Source: Vallicoccus soli (GTDB lineage Bacteria; Actinomycetota; Actinomycetes; Motilibacterales; Motilibacteraceae). Taken from it: 64,000 nt of DNA. Location of the stretch: positions 62,001 to 126,000 of the forward strand of contig NZ_QZEZ01000005.1 in the NCBI RefSeq assembly GCF_003594885.1, given 5' to 3'. Positions within the stretch are counted from its first letter, which is position 1. Every line of letters starts with the position of its first letter. The notes below the pieces were generated by a model. The model did no database searches, was not told where the DNA came from, and was given only the letters and a program-made list of their open reading frames with translations. A program made the position numbers and the translations under genes. This document shows, in pieces, positions 10,051-19,809 of this stretch.

Positions 10051-10053
10051 GGT
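10048..10053 (+). promoter_or_regulatory. -10 box (TAGGGT) overlapping the cyclase stop codon
   Basis: TAGGGT starts in the cyclase stop codon (TAG) and ends seven bases before the GTG at 10061, the spacing seen at other leaderless starts in this window. It is the reason for preferring 10061 over the GTG at 10052 for the hydratase. Confidence 0.4.
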
Positions 10054-10060
10054 GCCGCGG

Positions 10061-10867
10061 GTGGGTGACCCGGACCACGGCGACGAGCCGCTGCTGCAGC
10101 TGCTGCACCACGAGGACGGGCGCGTCGCCGAGGTGGTCCTGGACCGCCCCCGCGCCCTCAACGCCCTCAGCACCCGCATGGTCGACGCGCTCGCCGGCGT
10201 GCTCGGCCGGCTCGGCGCCGACCCGGCGGTGCGCGCGGTCGTGCTGTCCTCCTCGTCCGCACGGGCCTTCTGCGTGGGCGCGGACCTCAAGGAGCGCGCC
10301 GGGTTCGACGACGCGGCCCTGCTGGCGCAGCGCCCGCGGTTCCGGGCGGCCTTCGCCGCCCTGCTCGCGGTGCCGGTCCCCGTCGTCGCGGCGGTGCGCG
10401 GGCACGCCCTCGGCGGCGGGTACGAGCTCGCCCTGTCCTGCGACGTCGTGGTCGCCGAGCCGTCGGCGGTGGTCGGCCTGCCGGAGGTGGGCGTCGGGCT
10501 GGTGCCGGGGTGCGGCGGCACGCAGCTGCTGCCGCGCCGGGTCGGTGCCGGGCGGGCGGCCGAGCTGGTGCTCACCGGGCGCACGGTCGGCGGCGAGGAG
10601 GCGCTGCGCCTCGGGCTCGTCGACGTGCTCGCCGCCCCGGGCGGCGCGCTCGGGGAGGCCCGGGCCGTCGCGGCCCGCGCCGCCGCCGCCTCGCCGGTCG
10701 CCGTGCGGGCGGCCAAGCGCGCCCTGCGCCGGGGGGCGGACGCGGACCTGGCCACCGGCCTCGAGGTCGAGGACGCCGCCTGGCGCACCGCCGCGCTGTC
10801 CGCCGACCGGCGCGAGGGCGTCGCCGCGTTCGCCGAGCGCCGCGCCCCCCGCTGGACCGGCGCCTGA
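10061..10867 (+). CDS. enoyl-CoA hydratase/isomerase (crotonase family)
   Basis: 268 residues. Crotonase landmarks are present: ALNALSTRM, the CoA/oxyanion region [24 protein letters not shown] with the first acid (equivalent to rat Glu144) and [20 protein letters not shown] with the second (Glu164). Both catalytic glutamates are kept, so hydration of trans-2-enoyl-CoA is likely. The C-terminus closes with the usual VRAAKRALR helix. In M. tuberculosis relatives this position next to acyl-CoA carboxylase genes is not diagnostic of the substrate. A GTG at 10052 is a longer alternative start but overlaps the likely promoter. Confidence 0.9.
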   Translation: MGDPDHGDEPLLQLLHHEDGRVAEVVLDRPRALNALSTRMVDALAGVLGRLGADPAVRAVVLSSSSARAFCVGADLKERAGFDDAALLAQRPRFRAAFAALLAVPVPVVAAVRGHALGGGYELALSCDVVVAEPSAVVGLPEVGVGLVPGCGGTQLLPRRVGAGRAAELVLTGRTVGGEEALRLGLVDVLAAPGGALGEARAVAARAAAASPVAVRAAKRALRRGADADLATGLEVEDAAWRTAALSADRREGVAAFAERRAPRWTGA

Positions 10868-10928
10868 GGGTGGGGACCGGGGACGCGGGGGCGGGCACCC
10901 GCGACGCACCGCAGCCGTCCACCCGCCG

Positions 10929-10945
10929 TCCGGATGATCCTGGTC
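10929..10945 (+). promoter_or_regulatory. conserved upstream motif shared with the GGDEF-EAL gene at 30.3 kb
   Basis: TCCGGATGATCCTGGTC here matches TCCGCACGATCATGGTC at 30249-30265 in 14 of 17 positions, and both are preceded by ACCCG. Both lie in the leader of a gene for a GGDEF protein. It could be a shared regulatory site or a degenerate member of the GATCATGC repeat family. Confidence 0.35.
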
Positions 10946-10989
10946 CGTCCGGCGGCGCGCGACGCATCGTGCGCGGCAGGATCTGCCGG

Positions 10990-12594
10990 GTGGGGGACGA
11001 GCGGGCCGGCGCAGCGGGGCTCCCCCCGCGCGCCCTCGCGGGCCTCGTGGCCCTGTCGCAGGCGCTCGCGCAGCAGCTCTCGCCCGACGACCTCCTGCTC
11101 GCCTGCGCCCGCGCGGGGCGCGAGGCCCTCGGCGCGGCCACCGTCTCGGTGTCGCGCTGGGACCGCGAGCTCGGGCTCGTGCGCACGCTGGTGAACGACG
11201 GCGAGCTCGCCGACGGCGAGGTGCCGCTGCCGCTCGACGAGGCGTACCCGGTGGCGGAGTACCCCGTGCTCACCGGCTTCGCCCAGCACGGGCACGGCTG
11301 GACCACCGCGGAGGACGACCCGGCGCTGACCCCCGCGGAGCGCGCCCACCTCGGCGCGCGGGGCCGCCCGTACGTCCTCGGCGCCCCCGTCGTCCTGCAG
11401 GGCCACGCGTGGGGCGAGCTCTACGCGTCCCGGCGGCGCGACCAGCCGCGCTGGGGCGAGGACGACGTGAGCCTGGCCGGGCTCGTCGCCGAGCTCGTCG
11501 CGACCGGGCTGCTGCGGGCCGGCGAGCTGGAGCGGGTGAGCCGGCTCGCGTACTCCGACCCGCTGACCGGCCTGGCCAACCGCCGCGCCCTCGACGAGGC
11601 CGCGGAGGCGGCCGTGGCCCGGCACCGCGGCGCGGGCGTCCCCGTCGGGGTGGTGCTCTGCGACGTCAACAACCTCAAGGTCGTCAACGACCGCGACGGG
11701 CACGAGGTGGGCGACGAGCTCATCGTGGCCTTCTCCGAGCAGCTCTCGGCGGCCGCGAGCCGCGTGCCGGGCGCCCTCGCCGCGCGCCTCGGCGGCGACG
11801 AGTTCTGCCTGCTCGTGGAGGGTGCCGTCCCCGACGCCGTCGTCGCGCTGGCCGAGGACGTCGCCGCCGCGGCGCGCTCGCTGCCGGGCGGGTACGGCGT
11901 CAGCGTCGGCGTGGCCTGCGTCCCCGACGCGGTCGGTCCCGTGGAGAGCGCGCGCCGCCTGCTGCGCCTGGCCGACGCCGCGCAGTACCGGGCCAAGCGC
12001 GCGGGCTCGCGCCACGCCGTGGTGGCCGGGCGGCCGCTGCCGCTCGGCACCGCGCCGGCGCTGCCGGCGGTGCCCGAGATCGAGCCCGGCGTCCCCGAGC
12101 GCCGCCGCGTCTTCGCCCGCTCGCAGGCCGACGCCGGGGCGGTCCTGGCGGCCGCCACCGGCGCCCTCGACCGGCACCGCGGCGCGGGCGCCCAGGAGCG
12201 GCTCGAGGTCGTCGCCGGCACCCTGGCCGGGGCCCTCGACGCCGCCGGCTGGTGCGTCGTGCGGGCGCCCGCCGACGGGCCCCCCGCGCCCGTCGCCCTG
12301 TCGCCGGGGAGCGAGCGGCTCGTGCTGCCCCTGACCGCGGACCGGCCCGCGGGCGCCGCCGCGCTGGCCGGCGGCGGGGCCACGGTGCTCACCGGGAGCC
12401 CCTCCAACGACCCCGTCCTCGACGCCCGGCTCGTGGCCGCCGGCGCCGCGGCCGTGGTGGTCGCCGGCGGGCCGGAGCGCGGCCGCGACGGGGGGGGCTG
12501 GCTGCTCGAGGTCGTCACCGACGAGGTGAGCGCCGGCGTCCAGGGCCTCGCGCCCGCCGTGCGCGCCCTCGTGTCGCTCGCCGTCCACGGCTGA
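10990..12594 (+). CDS. GAF-GGDEF diguanylate cyclase
   Basis: 534 residues from GTG 10990. Residues about 10-180 form a GAF-type sensor. [16 protein letters not shown] opens the GGDEF domain, whose active site RLGGDEF is intact (GGDEF at about 268-272), so c-di-GMP synthesis is expected. The inhibitory RxxD site five residues before GGDEF is absent, so product inhibition through the I-site is not expected. A further 200-residue C-terminal region (starting near [18 protein letters not shown]) looks like a second degenerate GAF-like domain. No membrane segment is present. The start is uncertain because no strong Shine-Dalgarno sequence is visible and upstream in-frame sequence continues open. 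Confidence 0.85.
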   Translation: MGDERAGAAGLPPRALAGLVALSQALAQQLSPDDLLLACARAGREALGAATVSVSRWDRELGLVRTLVNDGELADGEVPLPLDEAYPVAEYPVLTGFAQHGHGWTTAEDDPALTPAERAHLGARGRPYVLGAPVVLQGHAWGELYASRRRDQPRWGEDDVSLAGLVAELVATGLLRAGELERVSRLAYSDPLTGLANRRALDEAAEAAVARHRGAGVPVGVVLCDVNNLKVVNDRDGHEVGDELIVAFSEQLSAAASRVPGALAARLGGDEFCLLVEGAVPDAVVALAEDVAAAARSLPGGYGVSVGVACVPDAVGPVESARRLLRLADAAQYRAKRAGSRHAVVAGRPLPLGTAPALPAVPEIEPGVPERRRVFARSQADAGAVLAAATGALDRHRGAGAQERLEVVAGTLAGALDAAGWCVVRAPADGPPAPVALSPGSERLVLPLTADRPAGAAALAGGGATVLTGSPSNDPVLDARLVAAGAAAVVVAGGPERGRDGGGWLLEVVTDEVSAGVQGLAPAVRALVSLAVHG

Positions 12595-12670
12595 GGCGCG
12601 CGCACCCCGCCCGCGGCGGGTGCGGACGGGCCGGGGCCCGCGGGGTGGGCGGGGCTGGCAGGGTGGGGCC

Positions 12671-13798
12671 GTGGCGCCCCCCTTCGACCTGCCCCTCGAC
12701 CGGCTGCGCGCCCGGCGCAGCGCCAAGTGGACGACGTACCCGCCGGGGGTCCTGCCGCTGCCGGTGGCGGAGATGGACGTGGACCTCGCGCCACCGGTCG
12801 CCGCGGCCCTGCGCGCGGCGGTGGAGCGCTCGGACACCGGCTACGCCGGCGACGTGGCCCCGCTCGTCGCGGCCTTCCGCGGGTTCGCCGCGCGCCGGTG
12901 GGAGTGGGAGGTCGGCGCCGGCGACGTGACCACCTGCGCGGACGTCGGGGTCGGCACCACCGAGCTGCTGCGCGCGGCGCTGGCCCCGGGCGACGGGGTG
13001 GTGCTCATGCCGCCGCTCTACCCGCCGGTGCGCGGCTGGCTCGCCACCGTGGGCGCGGTCCCCGTCGACGTGCCGCTGCTGGAGGGGCGCATGGACCTCG
13101 GGGGCGTGGACCGGGCGCTCGCGGACGGCGCCCGCGCGGTGTTCCTGTGCCACCCGCACAACCCCACGGGTCGGGTGCACGGGACCGACGAGCTGCAGGC
13201 GCTCGCCGAGCTCGCGCTGCGCCACGGCGCCCTCGTCGTCGCCGACGAGATCCACGGGCCGCTGGCGCCGCGCTTCACGCCGTACCTCACGGTGTCGGGG
13301 ACCGCCCGGGCCACGGGCGTCGCGCTCACCAGCGCGTCCAAGGCGTGGAACCTCGCGGGCCTCAAGTGCGCCCTGCTCGTCGCCCAGGGGGAGGGGCCGC
13401 GCGAGCTGGTCGGTCGGCTGCCGCACGAGACGGTGTGGGGCGTCGGGCTCCTCGGCGCCCTGGCCGCGGAAGCCGCTTTCCGCGACGGCGAGCCCTGGCT
13501 CGACGGCCTGCTCGCCGGGCTCGCCGCGAACCTCGACCTGCTCGGCCCGCTCCTCGCCGAGCACCTGCCCGAGGTGGGGTACGCCCGCCCCGAGGCCGGC
13601 TACCTCGCCTGGCTGGACTGCCGCCGGCTCGGGCTCGGGGACGACCCGGCCGCGGCGTTCCTCGCCGCCGGGGTCGCGCTGGTCCCCGGCCCGGACTTCG
13701 GCCCCGGGGGCGCGGGCTTCGCCCGGCTCAACGCCGCCTGCCACCCCGACCTGCTGCGCGAGGCCGTGCGCCGGATGGCCGCCGCCCGGGCCGCCTAG
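12671..13798 (+). CDS. patB: PatB/MalY-type pyridoxal-phosphate C-S lyase (cystathionine beta-lyase-like aminotransferase)
   Basis: 375 residues. Fold-type I class I/II aminotransferase. [19 protein letters not shown] at the N-terminus is the PatB/MalY signature, in which the Trp-x-Tyr...MD segment shapes the active site. [18 protein letters not shown] (Asp binding the pyridine nitrogen) and [13 protein letters not shown] with the Schiff-base lysine follow. The expected reaction is beta-elimination from cystathionine or a cysteine conjugate. GTG 12671 gives a normal-length N-terminus. Its stop codon overlaps the GTG of the next gene by one base (TAGTG), implying translational coupling to the methyltransferase. 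Confidence 0.9.
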   Translation: MAPPFDLPLDRLRARRSAKWTTYPPGVLPLPVAEMDVDLAPPVAAALRAAVERSDTGYAGDVAPLVAAFRGFAARRWEWEVGAGDVTTCADVGVGTTELLRAALAPGDGVVLMPPLYPPVRGWLATVGAVPVDVPLLEGRMDLGGVDRALADGARAVFLCHPHNPTGRVHGTDELQALAELALRHGALVVADEIHGPLAPRFTPYLTVSGTARATGVALTSASKAWNLAGLKCALLVAQGEGPRELVGRLPHETVWGVGLLGALAAEAAFRDGEPWLDGLLAGLAANLDLLGPLLAEHLPEVGYARPEAGYLAWLDCRRLGLGDDPAAAFLAAGVALVPGPDFGPGGAGFARLNAACHPDLLREAVRRMAAARAA

Positions 13799-14631
13799 TG
13801 CTGCCGCAGGTCGTGGCGCTGCTGCGCTGCCCGGTCTGCGTGGAGGGGCTCGCCGCCGCCGGGCCCTCGCTGCGGTGCCCGCGGGGGCACGCCTTCGACG
13901 TGGCGCGCCAGGGCTACGCGAACCTGCTGCCCGGCGGCGCCGCGACCGGCACCGCCGACACCGCGGCGATGGTCGCGGCCCGCGCCGAGCTGCTGGGGGC
14001 CGGGCACTACGCCGCCGTCTCCGGCGCCCTCGCCGGTGCCGCGGCGGCCGTCGACGCCCCCGGCGCCGTCGTCGACGTCGGCGCGGGCACCGGGCACCAC
14101 CTCGCCGCGGTGCTCGACGCCTGCCCCGCCCGCGTGGGCCTCGCGCTCGACCTGTCCAAGCACGCCGCGCGCCGGGCGGCGCGCGCCCACCCGCGCGCCG
14201 GCGCCGTGGTCGCCGACGCCTGGGCGCGCCTGCCCGTGCGCGACGGCGCCGCCGCGGTCGTCCTCGACGTCTTCGCCCCGCGCAACGGCGCCGAGGCCGC
14301 CCGCGTCCTCGCCCCCGGGGGCGCGCTGCTCGTCGTCACCCCCACGCCGCGGCACCTCGCGGAGGTGCGCGGGGCGCTCGGGATGCTCGAGGTCGGCGGG
14401 GCGAAGGAGGAGCGCCTGGGCCGCGCGCTCGCGCCGCACCTGGACGAGGAGGCCTCCCGCGACGTCGAGGCCGACCTGGACCTCGGCCGCGACGACCTCG
14501 TCCGCCTCGCCGCGATGGGGCCCAGCGCCTTCCACGCCACCCCCGCCGAGCTCGCCGCCCGCGCCGCGCGCCTGCCCGGGCAGGTGCGCGTCGGGCTGTC
14601 CGTACGGCTCTCGGTGTGGCGCCGGCGGTGA
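13798..14631 (+). CDS. rlmA: RlmA-like 23S rRNA (guanine-N1) methyltransferase
   Basis: 277 residues. The N-terminal zinc finger CPVC...CPRGHAFDVARQGYANLL is the RlmA (RrmA/TlrB) signature. A Rossmann SAM domain follows with VVDVGAGTGHHLAAVL (motif I) and a downstream LALDLSKHAARRAAR. Family members methylate N1 of G745 or G748 in 23S rRNA helix 35; the G748-type enzyme TlrB gives tylosin resistance, but I cannot tell which position applies here. The GTG overlaps the preceding stop by one base. The C-terminal Arg-rich strand ends normally. Confidence 0.88.
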   Translation: MLPQVVALLRCPVCVEGLAAAGPSLRCPRGHAFDVARQGYANLLPGGAATGTADTAAMVAARAELLGAGHYAAVSGALAGAAAAVDAPGAVVDVGAGTGHHLAAVLDACPARVGLALDLSKHAARRAARAHPRAGAVVADAWARLPVRDGAAAVVLDVFAPRNGAEAARVLAPGGALLVVTPTPRHLAEVRGALGMLEVGGAKEERLGRALAPHLDEEASRDVEADLDLGRDDLVRLAAMGPSAFHATPAELAARAARLPGQVRVGLSVRLSVWRRR

Positions 14632-14759
14632 CCCCCGCTCCGCGGTGACCCCCGGCCGGGACGCCCGGTCGGGCGCACGGGTGCCCCGCACGGCCGACGG
14701 CGACGCGGCTGAGTACGCGTACCCGGGTGCCGTGGCGCCGCGGCGCCGACGCTGGGCGG

Positions 14760-17660
14760 GTGACCGACACCCGGCTGCTCACCGACCCCACCCGCTGCCC
14801 CGGCTGCACCGCGCCGCTGGCCGGCGGCGCGCGCTGCCCCGCCTGCGGGCTCGCGCTGGACCACCCGCTGCTCCCGCAGGTCTGGGGCCTGTCCGTGCGC
14901 GTGCGGGCGCTGCTCGACGAGCGCGAGGCGCTGCTCGCCCGGGTCAGGGCCGGCGCCCCGGCGTCGTCCCTGCCCGCCGCCCCGCGTCCGCGGCCCGTCG
15001 AGGTGCCTGCCGCGCCGGCGCCCGTCCCGCCGCCCCGGCGGGACTGGACGCGGGCGCGCGTGCGCACCGTGCTCCTGGGGCTCGGCGCGGCGCTGCTGGC
15101 CCTCGCGGCGGCGGTGTTCCTCGTCGTGTCGTGGGGCGTGCTCGGGGTGAGCGGGCGCTCGGCGGTGATGCTGGGCGCCACCGCCGCGGCCGCGGGCGCC
15201 GCCGTCGGCTGCGCGCGCCGCGGCCTCGGCGCCACCGGGGAGGCGCTGGGCGCTCTCGCGCTGGCCCTCGCGCTGCTCGACGTGCTCGCGGCACGGCTCG
15301 TCGGGCTCGCCGGGCTCGACCGGCTCGCGGCCGCCCCCGCCTGGGCGCTGGGCACGGCCGTCCTCGCGGGCGCCTGCGCGGGGGGAGCGGCGCTGGAGCC
15401 GCTGCGCTCCTGGCGCCTGGGCGCCGCGGCCCTCGCGCAGCTGCCGCTGCCGCTGCTCGCCCTGCACCTGCTCCTCGCGTCGGCGGCGGACGCCGGCGTC
15501 GTCCCGGCCGGCGCCCTGCTCGTCGCGCACGCGCTGGCCGGTGCCGCCGCGCTGCGGGTACGGCGCCTGCCCGCCGGCACCCGGCCCGTCCTCGCCGCCG
15601 GGGCGGGCGGCGCCTGGCTCGGCGCCGGGGCGCTCCTCGCGTGCGCTCACCTGCTGGACGCCGGCGCCGCCACCGGTACGGGCGCCTCGGCGCTGCTCGT
15701 CGTCCTCGCCGGCGCCGCCCTGCTCGCCCCCGCCGGTGGGCCCGGGAGCGCGGGCCCCGCCGGGAGCGCGGGCCCCGCCGGCGGCGCGGGCCGGACCGCC
15801 CTGGACGCCGCCGCGGCCGCCGCGGCCCTGGCGGCCGGGCTCCTGCCGGCCGTGCTCGCCGCGCCCGCCCGCGCCGTGCCCGCCACCGCGGGCGCCGTCG
15901 CCCTCGCCGGCGCCCTCGCCCTCGTGCTCGCCGCCCGCCGGCTCGGCCCGGGCGCCCCGGCGCTGCGGGCCCGCCTGGGGGTGCCCCTCGTGGTGCCCGG
16001 CGCCGTCGGGCTGCTCGCCGTCCTCGCCGTGGCCGAGGAGCTCGCCGCGACCGCCCTCGGCCCGGCGGTGCACGGGCCCGCGCCGTGGACGGCGGCCGGC
16101 GCGACCGTCCCCGCGGCGGCGCTGCTGCCGGCGCCCGCGCCGGGCGCGTGGACGGTGGCCGCCCTCGTCACGGGCGCCGCCGCGCTCGCCACCGCCCTGC
16201 GCGGCGCCGGGCGGCGCCGCGCCGCGGCCGGGACGGCCGGTGCGGCCGCCCTGCTCTGCGCCGTCCTCGCCGCCCCGGTCGCCGGGCTGCCCTGGGCGCT
16301 CGCCGTCGCCCTCGAGGGCCTCGTCGGCGCCGGGCTGCTCGTGGCCGCCCGCTCGCTGCGCGCCCCCCTCGGCGGGCGGCACCTCGCCCTCGCGGGGGCG
16401 CTGCTCGCCGGGCGGGCGCTCGCCTGGTCCCTCGCGCACGACCGCACCTCCGTCGTGGCGCTCGCCGCGGCCCTCGCCCTGCTCGTGCTGCTGCGCTCGC
16501 GCACCCCGGAGCCGCGCCCGGCGCGGGCGCTGGAGGCCGTTGCCACCGCCGCGGCCCTCGCGCTCGCCGTGGCGGCGGTCGCGCTCGCCGGCGCCGGCCC
16601 CCGCGGCGCGGGGGCGGTCCTCGCGCTCGCCGCCGCGCTGGTCGCCGCCGGCTGGCTGGCCCTCGGGGTGCTCGCGGGCACCGCCGCGGCGCCGCGCCGC
16701 GGGGCGGTCGACGTGGCGGGCGCCGGCTGGGTGCTCGGGCTGCTCCTCGCCGCCCCCGACGAGGGGGCCGCGCTCGCCGCGGTGGGCGCCGGGCTCGCGG
16801 TCCTCGCCGCCGCGTCCGCCGCCGGTCCCGCCCCCTGGCGGGCGTGGGCGGCGACCGGCGCGGTGCCCCTCGCCGTGGCGGCGGCCGCGCTGGCGGCGCT
16901 GCTGGCGGAGGCCGGCGTCCCGTCGGCCGCCCTCGCGGGGTCCGCCGTCGCCGCGGCCCTGCTCGCGGCGGGCTCGCTCGGCGGCGCGCACGTCCCCTGG
17001 CCCACGGCGCCCGCGGCCACCGCGGCGGCGGCCTGCGCGGCGCTCGCCGCCGCGGCGACCGCCCCCGACGCCGGCGCGCTCTGGCGCGCCCTGCTCGCCG
17101 TCGGCACCGGCGCCGCGCTCGCGGCCGCCCGCCCGGCGCCCGGCCTGCCCCGCCGCCCGCTCGCCGTGGCCGCCGCGCTGCTGCTCCTCGCCTCGGGCTG
17201 GGTGCGCCTGGCGCTCGCCGACGTGCGGGTCCCCGAGGCGTACGCCCTGCCCGCCGCGGCCGTCCTGCTCGGGGCCGGCCTGCTGCGCCGCCGCGCCGAG
17301 CCGTCGACCGGCTCCTGGGCGGCGTACGGCAGCGGGCTCGTCCTGGCCCTCCTGCCGCCGGTCCTGCTGCTCGGCGACCTGCCCGCTGCCCGGCCGCTGC
17401 TCCTCGGGGCCGGCGCGCTCGCGGTGCTCCTCGCAGGTGCGCGGGCCCGGCTGCAGGCGCCGGTCGTCCTCGGCGGGGCGGCGCTGGCGGTGGACGCGGC
17501 GGTGCAGGCGAGCCCGTACGTCCTCGCCGTCGCGGCCGCCACCCCCCGCTGGGCGCTCATCGCCGCGGCCGGCGCCCTGCTGCTCGCGGTCGGCGCGACG
17601 TCCGAGGCGCGGGCCCGGGACGTCCACCGGGTCGCGGCGGCGGTGCAGCGGCTCGGGTGA
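14760..17660 (+). CDS. very large polytopic membrane protein with N-terminal zinc ribbon, unknown function
   Basis: 966 residues. Residues about 11-35 carry CPGC and CPAC, a four-cysteine zinc ribbon, followed by a predicted cytosolic helical region and a Pro-rich linker. From residue about 100 to the end the protein is almost continuous Ala/Leu/Val/Gly membrane helices, on the order of 25-30. Proteins of this type occur in actinobacteria annotated only as membrane proteins. No transporter or ligase signature is recognisable. GTG 14760 is preferred because it puts the ribbon right at the N-terminus; an in-frame GTG at 14727 is possible. It stands alone upstream of a two-component system with a 54-base gap. 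Confidence 0.75.
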   Translation: MTDTRLLTDPTRCPGCTAPLAGGARCPACGLALDHPLLPQVWGLSVRVRALLDEREALLARVRAGAPASSLPAAPRPRPVEVPAAPAPVPPPRRDWTRARVRTVLLGLGAALLALAAAVFLVVSWGVLGVSGRSAVMLGATAAAAGAAVGCARRGLGATGEALGALALALALLDVLAARLVGLAGLDRLAAAPAWALGTAVLAGACAGGAALEPLRSWRLGAAALAQLPLPLLALHLLLASAADAGVVPAGALLVAHALAGAAALRVRRLPAGTRPVLAAGAGGAWLGAGALLACAHLLDAGAATGTGASALLVVLAGAALLAPAGGPGSAGPAGSAGPAGGAGRTALDAAAAAAALAAGLLPAVLAAPARAVPATAGAVALAGALALVLAARRLGPGAPALRARLGVPLVVPGAVGLLAVLAVAEELAATALGPAVHGPAPWTAAGATVPAAALLPAPAPGAWTVAALVTGAAALATALRGAGRRRAAAGTAGAAALLCAVLAAPVAGLPWALAVALEGLVGAGLLVAARSLRAPLGGRHLALAGALLAGRALAWSLAHDRTSVVALAAALALLVLLRSRTPEPRPARALEAVATAAALALAVAAVALAGAGPRGAGAVLALAAALVAAGWLALGVLAGTAAAPRRGAVDVAGAGWVLGLLLAAPDEGAALAAVGAGLAVLAAASAAGPAPWRAWAATGAVPLAVAAAALAALLAEAGVPSAALAGSAVAAALLAAGSLGGAHVPWPTAPAATAAAACAALAAAATAPDAGALWRALLAVGTGAALAAARPAPGLPRRPLAVAAALLLLASGWVRLALADVRVPEAYALPAAAVLLGAGLLRRRAEPSTGSWAAYGSGLVLALLPPVLLLGDLPAARPLLLGAGALAVLLAGARARLQAPVVLGGAALAVDAAVQASPYVLAVAAATPRWALIAAAGALLLAVGATSEARARDVHRVAAAVQRLG

Positions 17661-17700
17661 CGGGCGGGCCGACCGGCGGTGCACGGGCGGTCCGACCACC

Positions 17701-17706
17701 TACCAT
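17701..17706 (+). promoter_or_regulatory. -10 box (TACCAT) for the response regulator
   Basis: TACCAT ends eight bases before the ATG at 17715, consistent with a very short or absent leader. Confidence 0.45.
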
Positions 17707-17714
17707 GCCTGCTC

Positions 17715-18386
17715 ATGACCCGAGTGCTGCTGGCCGAGGACGACCAGGCGATCTCGGAGCCCCTGGCGCGCGCCCTGCGCCGGGAGGGCTACCACGTGGA
17801 GGTGCGCGCCGACGGCCCGCACGCCCTCGAGGCGGCCGTGGGCGAGGGCGCCGACCTCGTCGTGCTCGACCTGGGCCTGCCCGGCATGGACGGGCTCGAG
17901 GTGTGCCGCCGCCTGCGCGCGGAGGGCCTCGGCGTCCCGGTCCTCATCCTCACCGCGCGCGCCGACGAGGTCGACACGGTCGTCGGGCTCGACGCCGGCG
18001 CGGACGACTACGTCACCAAGCCGTTCCGCCTCGCCGAGCTGCTGGCCCGCGTGCGGGCGCTGCTGCGCCGCGGCGCCGTCGAGCACAGCACGGGGGTGCA
18101 GGGCGTCCACGTCGACGTCGACAGCCACCGCGCGTGGCTCGACGAGGAGGAGCTGAGCCTCACCGCGAAGGAGTTCGACCTGCTGCGGGTGCTGCTGCGC
18201 GAGGCCGGCAAGGTCGTCACCCGCGAGCAGCTCATGCGCGAGGTCTGGGACACCTCCTGGTGGGGGTCGACCAAGACGCTCGACATGCACGTGTCGTGGC
18301 TGCGCAAGAAGCTCGGCGACGACGCGACGAACCCCCGGTTCATCACCACGGTGCGCGGCGTGGGCTTCCGCTTCGAGCGGGACTGA
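17715..18386 (+). CDS. OmpR/PhoB family response regulator
   Basis: 223 residues. Receiver domain with acidic pocket LLAEDDQ, phospho-acceptor Asp in VVLDLGLPGMDG near residue 52, conserved Thr in LILTARAD and Lys in DYVTKPFR. The C-terminal winged helix (about 128-222) has the typical LTAKEFDLLRVLLREAG, TREQLMREVW and RGVGFRFE. It pairs with the kinase that starts one base after its stop codon. The regulon cannot be read from sequence. The ATG at 17715 fits the receiver start and the upstream -10 box. Confidence 0.95.
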   Translation: MTRVLLAEDDQAISEPLARALRREGYHVEVRADGPHALEAAVGEGADLVVLDLGLPGMDGLEVCRRLRAEGLGVPVLILTARADEVDTVVGLDAGADDYVTKPFRLAELLARVRALLRRGAVEHSTGVQGVHVDVDSHRAWLDEEELSLTAKEFDLLRVLLREAGKVVTREQLMREVWDTSWWGSTKTLDMHVSWLRKKLGDDATNPRFITTVRGVGFRFERD

Positions 18387-18387
18387 C

Positions 18388-19809
18388 GTGCGGCGGCGGG
18401 TCGTCCAGTCCACCCTCGCGGTGGTCGTCGTCGCCCTCGCGCTGCTCGGCGTGCCCCTCGCGGTCGCGGGCGTGGTGACGGCCAGCGCGATGGAGCAGCG
18501 CGACGTCGACCGCGTCGCGAGCACCGTGGGCGCGGCGGTGGAGCGGCGGCTGGAGAGCGGCGAGCCGGTGACGGTCTCGGTGCTGGACCGGCTGCCGGAG
18601 GACGCGTACGCCGTCGTGCGGGTCAACGGCGTCGTCGCGGTGCAGCAGGGCGAGCCGCAGTCCCGGCCGGTGCAGGCGGAGTTCCAGTCGGCGACGACGT
18701 CGGTGTACGTCGAGCAGAGCGGCATCGCGCTGCTCGCCACCCAGATCCGCGTGGTGCTGCTCGTCCTCATCGCCTCCGTCGTGGCGGTGGCCGCCGCGGT
18801 GGTGCTGGGCGTCTTCCAGGCCCGGCGCTTCGCCGAGCCGCTCGACGACCTGGCGGCGCGCGCCCGCCGGCTCGGCGCGGGCGACACCCGCGGGTCGTTC
18901 CCCCGCTACGAGATCGCCGAGGTCGACGAGGTGGCGCGGGCGCTGGACACCAGCGCGGGGCGGGTCGCGTCGATGCTGGCCGCCGAGCGGCAGTTCGCCG
19001 CCGACGCCTCGCACCAGCTGCGCACCCCGCTCACCGCCCTGTCGATGCGGCTCGAGGAGATCCTCGCCAGCGACGACCAGCAGGCGGTGCGCGAGGAGGC
19101 GGCGATCGCCCTGGGGCAGGTCGAGCGGCTCTCGGGCGTCGTCGACGACCTCCTCGCGGCCAGCCGGGAGTCCCGCAGCGGCAGCGCGGTGCCGGTCGAG
19201 GTCGACGAGGTGCTGACCCAGCAGCTCGCCGAGTGGGCGCCCGCGTTCGGCGCCGCCGAGCGCCCGGTGCGCCTGGAGGGCCAGCGCCGGCTGCGGGCCG
19301 TCACCAGCCCGGGGGGCCTCGCGCAGGTCGTCGCGACCCTGCTCGAGAACAGCCTCATGCACGGCGCGGGGCGCACGACGGTGAGCACCCGTCTCATGGG
19401 CGTCTGGGTGGTCGTCGAGGTGACCGACGAGGGCCCGGGCGTGCCGCCCGAGCTCGGCAGCCGCGTCTTCGAGCGCGCCGTCAGCGGCACGTCGAGCACC
19501 GGCCTGGGCCTGGCGCTCGCCCGCGACCTGGCCGAGGCGGACGGCGGGCGCCTGGAGCTCGTGCGCCAGCGCCCCCCGGTGTTCGCGCTGTTCCTCGGCG
19601 TCGCCCCCGGGCCCGCCGACGTCGCCGCCGCGGCGCCGGTCGCCGCCGGTGCCGGCGCGTCGCCCGCCAGCCGCCGCGCCCGCCCGGTCGAGGGCGCCCG
19701 CCGCAGGCCGCCGCAGCCGGCCGCCGCGCCGCGGGGTCAGGCGACGGGCGAGCGCTCCGCCTCGGGCGCCAGCTCCGGGGCGACCGCCGGGAAGACCCAG
19801 CGGCGGTAG
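18388..19809 (+). CDS. HAMP-containing sensor histidine kinase
   Basis: 473 residues. Two membrane helices (about 8-32 and 118-143) flank an 85-residue extracytoplasmic sensor. HAMP follows, then the H-box FAADASHQLRTPLTAL (His near 208), N-box LLENSLMHG, G1 DEGPGVPP and G2 STGLGLALARDLA. It would phosphorylate the regulator encoded just upstream. After the ATPase domain there is an extra tail of some 55 residues rich in Ala, Pro and Arg. The coding sequence for the end of this tail overlaps the 3' end of convergent gtrA by 73 bases. The tail may be an artefact of read-through into gtrA antisense sequence or a real extension. Confidence 0.93.
   Translation: MRRRVVQSTLAVVVVALALLGVPLAVAGVVTASAMEQRDVDRVASTVGAAVERRLESGEPVTVSVLDRLPEDAYAVVRVNGVVAVQQGEPQSRPVQAEFQSATTSVYVEQSGIALLATQIRVVLLVLIASVVAVAAAVVLGVFQARRFAEPLDDLAARARRLGAGDTRGSFPRYEIAEVDEVARALDTSAGRVASMLAAERQFAADASHQLRTPLTALSMRLEEILASDDQQAVREEAAIALGQVERLSGVVDDLLAASRESRSGSAVPVEVDEVLTQQLAEWAPAFGAAERPVRLEGQRRLRAVTSPGGLAQVVATLLENSLMHGAGRTTVSTRLMGVWVVVEVTDEGPGVPPELGSRVFERAVSGTSSTGLGLALARDLAEADGGRLELVRQRPPVFALFLGVAPGPADVAAAAPVAAGAGASPASRRARPVEGARRRPPQPAAAPRGQATGERSASGASSGATAGKTQRR

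Noticed and set aside
6448..12837. Single open frame of about 2,100 codons on the minus strand
   Set aside because: Only its last 539 codons (accD) show family similarity. The rest is antisense to birA, the cyclase, hydratase and GGDEF genes, and stays open only because of high GC.
18388..19809. Frameshift in the histidine kinase tail
   Set aside because: The kinase domains are complete before the odd tail, so a frameshift is not needed; simple extension into the convergent gtrA region explains it.
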